Shown piece after piece: positions 56,459-64,000 of a stretch of 64,000 nucleotides of DNA. The notes under the pieces are model-generated. The model saw only the letters and a program-made list of their open reading frames with translations. It searched no databases and had not been told where the DNA came from. The DNA lies in contig CM055107.1 in assembly GCA_029204225.1 (NCBI GenBank), positions 44,646,044-44,710,043 of the forward strand, read 5' to 3'. The stretch's first letter is position 1. Every line of letters starts with the position of its first letter. This DNA is from Diphasiastrum complanatum (taxonomy: Eukaryota > Streptophyta > Lycopodiopsida > Lycopodiales > Lycopodiaceae). A program made the position numbers and the translations under genes.

Positions 56459-59400
56459 ATGGGTTTAATTGGAGTCTATCTTCTTGAGGCTAGTAAAAGG
56501 TTAAATTCTAATAATTTTTCAACTTGGAAAGTTAGAATGGAGTCACTACTTGTGCTCGAAGAAAGGTTTTATCTTGTCATAGGAGAGGAAGAAGAACCTC
56601 AAGGAGGGCAAGATCTAGTGAGGTACAAAAAGAGAGCTAGACTAGCATTACATTGCTTGAAAATGAATGTTAGTTATGAACTTCTAAAGGAAGTGGCATC
56701 TTGTACCTCGACAAAGGTGGCATGGAACTACCTTAAAGGGATTTATGAATCCAAAAATATCTCTAGAGTGCTTATGATAAGAAACAAAGTTCTTCAAAGC
56801 ATTAGAGGAAGTGATGAGAGTGCTCAAGAGTATGTCTTGAGAATAAAATCTCTCAACAATAAACTTTCCATCATTAGTGAGGGTATTCATGATGATGAAC
56901 TTGTTCAAATCATTTTGAATGGTCTTGGAGATGAGTTCTCCAATCTTGTACAAAGCTTTGCTATTCAAGATGCACTACCTTCCATTGACAAGCTCCATAC
57001 TGTGCTTGTGGCCGAGGAGAGTAGGATCCTTCATGTCAAGCAAAGAATTGGATCCTTGAAGTTGCATGATGGTGATGAGAAGACCAACTTCTCAAGCAAG
57101 GGGAAGGCAAAGTCAAAGAAGAAGATCCAACAAAAGGAGACCAAGAATGATGACTAACCATCAAGCTCCAAAGGTGAAAAGAAGAACAAAGCAAAACTCA
57201 AGTGCTTCTTTTGTGGAAAGAAGGGGCACTTTGCATCCAAGTGCTTCAAGAAGAAGAATGCACAAGGAGAGAGCAAACAAGACAACCTCACTCTTGAGGA
57301 AGATGAGGATGAAGTGGATTCATCCTTGATGGCTTCTACATCAACATCAAAGAGCTACTCCAATGACACATGGTGGATTGATAGTGGGGCTAGTTCCCAC
57401 ATGACATTCCAAAAGGATTTTTTCTCAACTCTTCTACCTTTTGTAGGTTGTAAAAAGTCTATTCTAACAGCAAGTGATCAAGAATGTAGAATAGATGGAG
57501 TGGGAACTATTCCCTTAAGTCTTGGATCCTCTAAAAGAGTAGATCTTGATAATGTACTCTATGTTCCTACACTCACTAAGAATTTGTTAAGTGTAGGACA
57601 ATTGATGGATGATGGCTTAGATGTCCATTTTAAGCAAGGTGTTTGCTCCATAATGATGAATAATACTTGCAGTGTAAAGGGATTCAAGCAAGGAAGGCTT
57701 ATTAAGCTAGATGCTAATGTTTTTCTTGGAAGTGTGAAATGGTGAAGGAGGAGCTCAATCAATGGAGCTTTGGCATAAGAGGTTGGGCCACCCCAACTTC
57801 AAATCTATGGAGATGCTATGCACCAAGGATCTTGCTCTCGGCCTTCCAAAGACACTCTCAAGGTGTGGAAAAGGTTGTGAAGCTTGTAGCCTCTCAAAGG
57901 CACACAAGCTACCTTTCGATATCTCTTCCACTAGATCTACAAAAGCATTAGATCTTATTCATAGTGATGTGCACTCTTTTTCTCAAGAATCTAATGGAGG
58001 TGCATCTATGTATGTATCTTTTATTGATGATTACTCTAGATACACTTGGATTGAACTTTTGGATTCCAAAAGTAAAGTGTTTGAAGCTTTTGTTAAGTTC
58101 AAAATTCTAGTTGAAAATCAACTTGATGCTAGAATTAAAAAATTGAGGAGTGATAATGGTGGAGAGTATATCTCCACCAAGATGATAGAGTTTTGTTAAT
58201 CCAATGGCATTAAGAGAGAACTTACATGTACTTATAGTCCTCAACAAAATGGTATAGCCGAGAGGACGAATAGAACACTTTGTGAGTGTGCTAAGGCTTT
58301 GAGATTAGATGCATCTCTACCTAAGTCCTTTTGGGGAGAGGCTATTATTTGTGCAACTTATTTGTGTAATAGATTGCCATGTAAGCCCATTGGAGGCATA
58401 ACATCATATGAGGCTCTATTTTGTAAGAAGCCGAATCTTAAAGATCTAAGAATTTTTGGATCTACTTGCTATGTTTTTCAAGCATTAGATACAAGAAAAA
58501 AAGATGATCCTACTTTTATTAAAGGGATCTTTGTTGGTTATACTGAAAATAGCAAAGGATATAGAGTCTATAATCCAATCACTAAGAAGATTTTAGTGAA
58601 TAGAGATGTTACTTTTGATGAAGGTAACTACTACAAGTTGAATGAGAAAGCTTCTAATCCATCTTATGTCAAGGATCTTGTAAGGTTTGAGGAGGAGCCT
58701 ACATTTGATCAAGATCTTGAAGATCCATCTCAAGATCCAAGGACTCCAAGGAGATCTACAAGAAGGAAGGCTGAGCCCTCAAGACTCACCTATGTTGACA
58801 AAGGTGAACAAAGGGAAGATCTTCATTCACTTACCTCTTACACTTTTCTAACTTCTATGTTTGATGAGCCAAGTTGCTTTGAAGAAGCTATGGAGTCACA
58901 AGAATGGAGGGATGCCATGCAAAAGGAGCATGATGCTCTTATGGAGAATCATACATGGAAGCTTGTGGATCTTCCTCATGGAAGAAAGCCACTTGAGTGC
59001 AAATGGATCTATAGATTGAAGTACAATCAAGATGGGAGCATCAACAAACACAAGGCAAGACTACTAGCAAAGGGGTTCTTGCAAACCAAGGGAGTAGATT
59101 TTGATGAAACTTTTGCTTTTGTTGCTAAGCTAGTTTCCATAAGGTTGATTATTTCTCTTGCAACTACTTTCAATTGGCCTCTATTTCAGCTTGATGTGAC
59201 TAATGCTTTTCTCAATGGATATTTGGAAGAGGAGGTTTTCATGAGGCAACCCGAGGGCTTCACCAAAGAAGATCAAGAGGAAAAAGTGTGTTTGTTGATA
59301 AGAAGCCTTTATGGGCTTAAGCAAGCACCTAGAGCTTGGTATTCTAGGTTGAATACTTTCTTGAACTCTATTAAGTTTGTTGTAAGTGCTTATGATCCTT

Positions 59401-59990
59401 CTTTGTACTTAAGATTTAATGATGATAAAATCATCATTCTCATTTTGTATGTTGATGACATTATCCTTAGTGGAAATGAACTTGATGGTATACAAGAAGT
59501 GAAAGTAGCATTGTTTAAGGAGTTTAAGATGGTGGATCTTGGAAATCTTCATTTCATATTAGAAATAGAAGTTTCAAGAGGCAAGGATTTGAGTTTTATT
59601 TGTCAATCCAAATATGATTCTTCTATCTTAGAAAAGTTTGAAATGAAAGATTGTAAAGGAGTAGAAACTCCTATGGAGAAAAATGTAAAAGTTTCCAATA
59701 GTGATGATGAAGCATCCTTTGAGGACATCACACTATATAGGAGACTTGTAGGCTCCTTGATCTACCTTACTATAACTAGGCCTGATCTAAGTTATAGTGT
59801 AGGCAAACTAAGCCAATCTATGCAAAATTCATTGGTTTGTCATTGGAAAAATGCAAAAAGGGTGTTGAGGTACATCTCGGCCACCAAGAACTTTGGCATT
59901 TTATATGATGGATCTAATTTTGCCTTAAGGGCATATTCTGATGCTGATTTTGCAGGTGATAAGGTGGATAGGAGGTCCACAAGTGCTTTT
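56459..59990 (+). pseudogene. copia gag-pol, best-preserved pol in window
   Basis: Gag is 56459-57157, ending at an in-frame TAA, after which the same frame gives zinc knuckle CFFCGKKGHFASKC. Protease WWIDSGASSHMT (57314-57745), integrase LWHKRLGHPNF with KLRSDNGGEY (57762-58199, then a TAA), then a 591-codon frame (58299-60074) with integrase end, RT (WKLVDLPHGRKPLECKW; QLDVTNAFLNG; YVDDIIL; GLKQAPRAWYSRL) and RNase H start AYSDADFAGDKVDRRSTS. It is cut at about 59990 inside RNase H; the last 28 codons are unrelated sequence. The 3' LTR is absent. Confidence 0.9.
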
Positions 59991-60890
59991 GTTACCTTCC
60001 TTTTGATAAATTTTACAGTTTTTAGGACAATAATGATTGTACTTAACAATCATAGAGAGTTATCGGTTGCTTAATCAATGGATCTGTCAAGTTCTACACA
60101 TTAGATCTTGATCTAGATTCACTACACATGGATTTAAGCAAGAGCAATGGATCAACACATCATAAATTAGTGAGAGCGGCCTCACACGTGCGGAGTACTG
60201 TCCACAATACGGCCTGCACCTGAAACAACAAGTACAATAGTCCTAGATAGCATTCACTCATAGAAATCACAAGAGAAATGACTAGAAATCTCACAAAAGT
60301 GTAGAATGCAAAAGTTTCATCAATCTTCTTAGCAAAATGATGATCCTTTTATGGATCAAGTACATCCACGAGTCTGGTGTAGTCCAGCAGGTCTTCACAC
60401 GTGTGAAGAGTGCCACATCACTCAGATCTATCCATTTGATCCATCCTTGATCCTTATCCAAAGTTGACCTTCTAGAATATGGCTAAAATCCAAAAAACTA
60501 GTCTCCTAGAATATAGAAATATTCCCTACAAAATAGGATTTAAGGAAAATGGTCAAATCTTATCTTCTAGTACTCTATACACACGTGTGAACATCCACTT
60601 GCCATGTGGGAGCATTTACTCATGCACATGCAAGGAAAAGCTAATTTCTAGGTGACTAGTCAACTTGACTAAAAACTAGTCATATCATGTTCACACTAAC
60701 TAGATTGATACAAAATCAATTTAGATATATACAAGTATGAAAAGTACGTCCTTTCGCACGTGGGAACAGGCTCCACACGTGTGAAATCAAATCATCAACA
60801 TTATTCTAATATTTGATCATTATTTACAATAACCGATGTCAAGTGAGAAGTGATAATTTTCAACATTTAATAGTTACAAACTTATCTACA
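59991..60890. other. non-coding stretch with several CACACGTGTG-type palindromes
   Basis: No gene. CACGTG boxes lie near 60185, 60398, 60582, 60757 and 60776. The site at 60393-60408 is a perfect 16-bp palindrome CTTCACACGTGTGAAG. It could be an LTR or promoter remnant. Confidence 0.45.
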
Positions 60891-62010
60891 GGTGCAAATG
60901 TTTCTTCATAATCCAATTCTTTTATTTGAGAAATCCCTTGGGAACAAGCCTAGCTTTGTAGTTACTGATAGATCCATCTTGATTGTACTTTATTCTATAA
61001 ATCCACTTACATGCAAGTGGTTTCTTCCCTCTTGGAAGACTTACAAGATTCCAAGTATGATTTTCTTCGAATGCATCATACTCTACTTGCATTGCATCTC
61101 TCCAAACTTTAGATTTATATGCTTTTTCAAAAGATGATGGTTCTTCAAGCAATGTAGCTAAGAAGGAGTAAGAGGTAGAAGGTGTAGAGTCTTCCTTTTG
61201 CTTTCCCTTGTCCACATAGGTGAGCCTTGAGGGCTCAGCCTTGCTTCTTGATGATCTTCTCAGCCCCTTCTGACTTGGATCCATGTCTCTATCCTCGGGT
61301 TTGTCAAGATCCTCCTCAGGTTTGTCAAGATCTTCAATGCACAATGGGCTAGATCCATTTGACAAGCTCTTAGCAAATTGTGACTCATCAAAAAGTATAT
61401 CCTTGCTTACCTTTACTTTCTTGGATATAGGATCATATATCCTATGGCCCTTGCTATTTTCTCCATAGCCAACAAAGATCCCTTTGAAGGAGGTAGCATC
61501 TTCCTTCCTTCTTGTCTCCAAAGGGATGTGAACATAACAAATACATCCAAAGATCTTAAAATCTTTTACATTGGGTTTTTTATCAAACAAGGCTTGATAA
61601 GGTGAGATCCCATCTATAACACTACTAGGAAGTCTATTACACAAGTAATTAGCACATGTTATAGCTTCTCCCCAAAATGAGATGGGAAGTGATGCTTCAA
61701 GACTTAAAGACTTTGCACACTCACATAGACTCCTATTTTTCCTCTCGGCCACCCCATTTTGTTGGGGAGTGTAGGAACAAGTATATTGCAACTTAATGCC
61801 ATTAATCTCACAAAAGTCTTTCATTTTATTGGAGGCGTACTCTCCTCCATTATCACATCTTAGTGCTTTGATGGAAGTACTAAGTTGTTTCTCTACTAGA
61901 GACTTGAACTTAATGAAAGCTTCATAAACAAGACTTTTCTTTGATAGTAACTCAATCCATGTGAATCTAGTACAATCATCTATAAAAGTTACATACATCA
62001 AAGCACCTCC
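60891..62010 (-). pseudogene. copia integrase-RT fragment with a 359-codon open frame
   Basis: The frame 62001-60922 is open and holds MYVTFIDDCTRFTWIELLS, LRCDNGGEYASNK, PQQNGVAERKNR (catalytic Glu), YLCNRLP, GIFVGYGENSKGHR, and the RT start LACKWIYRIKYNQDG. A TAA interrupts at FLK; ELDYEETFAP continues in another frame to about 60891. Both ends are cut; the right end joins repeat R at 62011. Well preserved but missing protease, RT palm and LTRs. Confidence 0.88.
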
Positions 62011-62365
62011 GTGGCGCCAGGTTGGCTTCCAGCGCTCGTGACGAAGCTTTCAGTTGGTTAAGTCTGATGTAAGTCAGACCGCTTGCTTGGAATGGATGTT
62101 AGTCATTTGTAACGAAGCTTCGAGTTGGTTAAGTTTGATGTATGTCGGGCGGCTTGCTTGGAGGGAAGTCACCCACATCGGGACCCCCGATCTGGCATGG
62201 CGCCAGGTTGGATCTCAATGTTGATTTTCGGAACTGCAAGTTGGTTAAGTCTGATCGTTGTTGGCGAGTTGGCTGCTTGTATGTCAAGTGGGTTTGGATG
62301 GCAAGAGTTGAAGGCTGGGAAGCTAAGTCGTGGTTCCCGGCTCCCTTTGGGATGCCTGCCCTACA
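62011..62365 (-). repeat. dispersed repeat R, copy 4 (5' part only)
   Basis: Reads on the minus strand from TGTAGGGCAGGCATCCCAAA at 62365 to CCAACCTGGCGCCAC at 62011, corresponding to the first 350 bp of copies 3 and 5. It bridges DUF2921 copy C and the copia fragment. Confidence 0.75.
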
Positions 62366-63158
62366 GAATACTTGGACGAAAATCGGGAGAAACTGGTTGA
62401 TGGAATGACAAGGGATCGAAGGAAATAGCACCTTTGCCATCTAAGCTGGAAATTGTGCCAACAAGCACGCTCCTTTGAGTGATTGAAAGTTCGGTTGGGA
62501 TGTAAAGACAGATCCTAATCTTACAATACTCCTGAGAGCCATCGGCACAAGCAATCATGCAGAGTTTCCCTGAGCTCCATATGCCCTCTGCCACAAGAGT
62601 AAGCCCATCCAGGCCCGTGTGCCCAAAAACAAGGTTCTGATCTTGACTTGGAGGAATTGCTCTGAGGACCGCACTTATATTTGCAGCTTTTTCTGAACGT
62701 TCATACCCCCGGTCGACGCACCTGACATCTTGAATCAAAATCTTCGAGCCGTTTCTTGGCATAGGCAAACCCCCTTTGCTCTTGAAAGGACCAAGCTTGG
62801 TGCAATATTCCTCAGAATTATTGCATTTCCAGTTGAAAAGTGGCTCCAACTGTTGCCATTCAGCGACTCCCTCACTATAGCGTAGATGTGATCGCCACGA
62901 ATAATTTCTGTATCTTCCGCACCCTTACAAGCTTCTTTTACAAGACCTCCAGCTCTGAACTCATAGCTTGCATCAGCCCCCATTTGAGACACAACCGTGA
63001 TGGGATCAAAATAACTCCACTCTCCAGGCCTTGACAGGCTTTTGAGGACGCCTCTAATGGCGCGGCTTGTGAGGGACATTTCCGTTGGATAATACAACTG
63101 GAGCATCAGGTTGCAAGTTCTACTTGTTGGTGGGGATTGTATCGAATTGAGTGGAGGA
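62366..63158 (-). pseudogene. DUF2921 family fragment, copy C
   Basis: A 0.8-kb internal piece of the DUF2921 gene, matching about 38755-39560 of copy B: MLQLYYPTEMSLTSRAIRG, DPITVVSQMGADASYEF, then QLEPLFNWKC-type sequence and ITQRSVLVGTISSLDG. A 1-bp deletion near 62876 breaks the frame. Beside the copy B frameshift site it lacks 12 bp relative to copy A (KGAEDTE), likely lost between repeated GTGC words. Both ends abut repeats. Confidence 0.85.
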
Positions 63159-63162
63159 TTTA

Positions 63163-63535
63163 TGTTGTAAACTACCTAAGCTTTACTTCCGGCGCCATCG
63201 GTGCCAGCTATGTCCCCAACGCCAGCATCGCCCTGGCTATTCCCGGCGACAATGGCGTCGGCGCCGCTCTCGGCGCCACTGTGACCAGAATCTAGTCGGC
63301 GCCAAGTTTCTATGCCTGAAAATCTTTGATCGGTTCTAGCGGAGTCCAGAGAGCTCAGATCGATGTGCAATCACCTCACACGATCTAGGCATGATTAAAG
63401 GAAGCCTGGGGATCAGTAAAATCTAGAGAGATAAAATGACTTTCTAGAAAGAGAAAATTCTAGAGAGAAAAAAATGTGCTTTACCAGCTTGGGTAGAGTG
63501 CTTGGTATGGGGGGGGGTGCCGAATCACACCAATA
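63163..63535. repeat. TGTTGTAAA-start repeat with GGCGCC-rich block
   Basis: Starts TTGTAAACTACC...AAGCTTTACTTCCGGCGCC; the same start appears at 63957, and the gypsy LTR also starts TGTTGTAAAGCTA. The core 63185-63305 is dense in GGCGCC and is the reverse complement of the block at 48815-48930. The end (GTGCTTTACCAG...GAATCACACC) resembles part of the gypsy LTR near 46055-46125. Probably a related LTR remnant. Confidence 0.55.
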
Positions 63536-63956
63536 CTGTAGCGCAGGCATCCCAAAGGGAGCCGGGAACCACGACTTAGCTTCCCAGCCTTCAACTCTTG
63601 CCATCCAAACCCACTTGACATACCAGCAGCCAACTCGCCAACAACGATCAGACTTAACCAACTTGAAATTCCGAAAACCAACATTGAGATCCAACCTGGC
63701 GCCATGCCAGATCGGGGGTCCCGATGTGGGTGATTTCCCTCCAAGCAAGCCGCCCGACATACATCAAACTTGACCAACTCGAAGCTTTGTTACAAACGAG
63801 TAACATCCATTCCAAGCAAGCGGTCTGACTTACATCAGACTTAACCAACTGAAAGCTTCGTCACGAGCGCTGGAAGCCAACCTGGCGCCATGCCAGACTG
63901 GACAGCCATAAACAGGTAACTTCCACCCAAGCAAGCCATCCAACTCAGCCGACAGG
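63536..63956 (+). repeat. dispersed repeat R, copy 5
   Basis: Starts TGTAGCGCAGGCATCCCAAA and matches copies 2 and 3 as far as CAACTCAGCCGACAGG. It is then broken by another repeat start. Confidence 0.75.
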
Positions 63957-64000
63957 TGTTGTAAAGCTACCTTTACAAGCTTTACTTGCGGCGCCATCGG
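63957..64000 (+). repeat. start of a TGTTGTAAAG repeat, cut by the window edge
   Basis: TGTTGTAAAGCTACC...GGCGCCATCGG interrupts R copy 5 at the point where copies 2 and 3 continue, so it is a younger insertion or rearrangement. It shares its start and GGCGCC end with the repeat at 63163. Confidence 0.6.

Overview
The window is nuclear DNA of a land plant. It holds Ty1/copia and Ty3/gypsy elements with initiator-Met-type primer binding sites, copies of a plant-specific DUF2921 membrane-protein gene, and a tRNA-derived retroposon. A DUF7869-type gene suggests a non-seed plant (fern, lycophyte or bryophyte), but only weakly. No organelle or bacterial genes and no rRNA are seen. Nearly all coding matter is repetitive or decayed.

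Layout. 1-1265: retroelement debris, a foldback palindrome and a copia gag/protease fragment. 1266-3502: DUF2921 copy A, a pseudogene. 3503-15550: an unusual gene block. It contains (i) a minus-strand gene of unknown function whose last exon is split by a 4.9-kb copia element with target-site duplications (TSD); removing the element restores the reading frame; (ii) a duplicated, G-box-rich divergent promoter; (iii) a plus-strand gene that begins as a histone H3-like protein (MARTK start, histone fold) and is followed, after a basic and Pro/Ser-rich linker, by a C48/Ulp1-like cysteine-protease domain; (iv) a decayed minus-strand DUF7869 gene. 15.5-24 kb: mostly non-coding DNA with a foldback MITE-like element, dispersed repeat R, a tRNA-like retroposon with a 16-bp TSD, and a 136-bp GA microsatellite.

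24-30 kb: copia and gypsy pol remnants and a dense palindrome array containing a 67-bp near-perfect palindrome. 30079-36440: a minus-strand copia element (TSD CCAAG) whose 5' LTR is split by a gag-protease fragment of another copia. 37044-40240: DUF2921 copy B, nearly full length with one 2-bp frameshift. 40704-46679: a complete-ended chromodomain gypsy element (TSD CATTG) with a 0.9-kb internal inversion and no gag. 46.7-49.5 kb: two R copies, a GGCGCC-rich block and a gypsy fragment. 49.5-62 kb: five copia fragments, one with a second internal inversion. 62-64 kb: R copies, DUF2921 copy C and another GGCGCC block.

The most unusual item is the H3-like/Ulp1-like gene and its neighbours. The block looks like a decayed mobile or selfish unit with a chromatin-related cargo, but its ends were not found, so that reading is inference.
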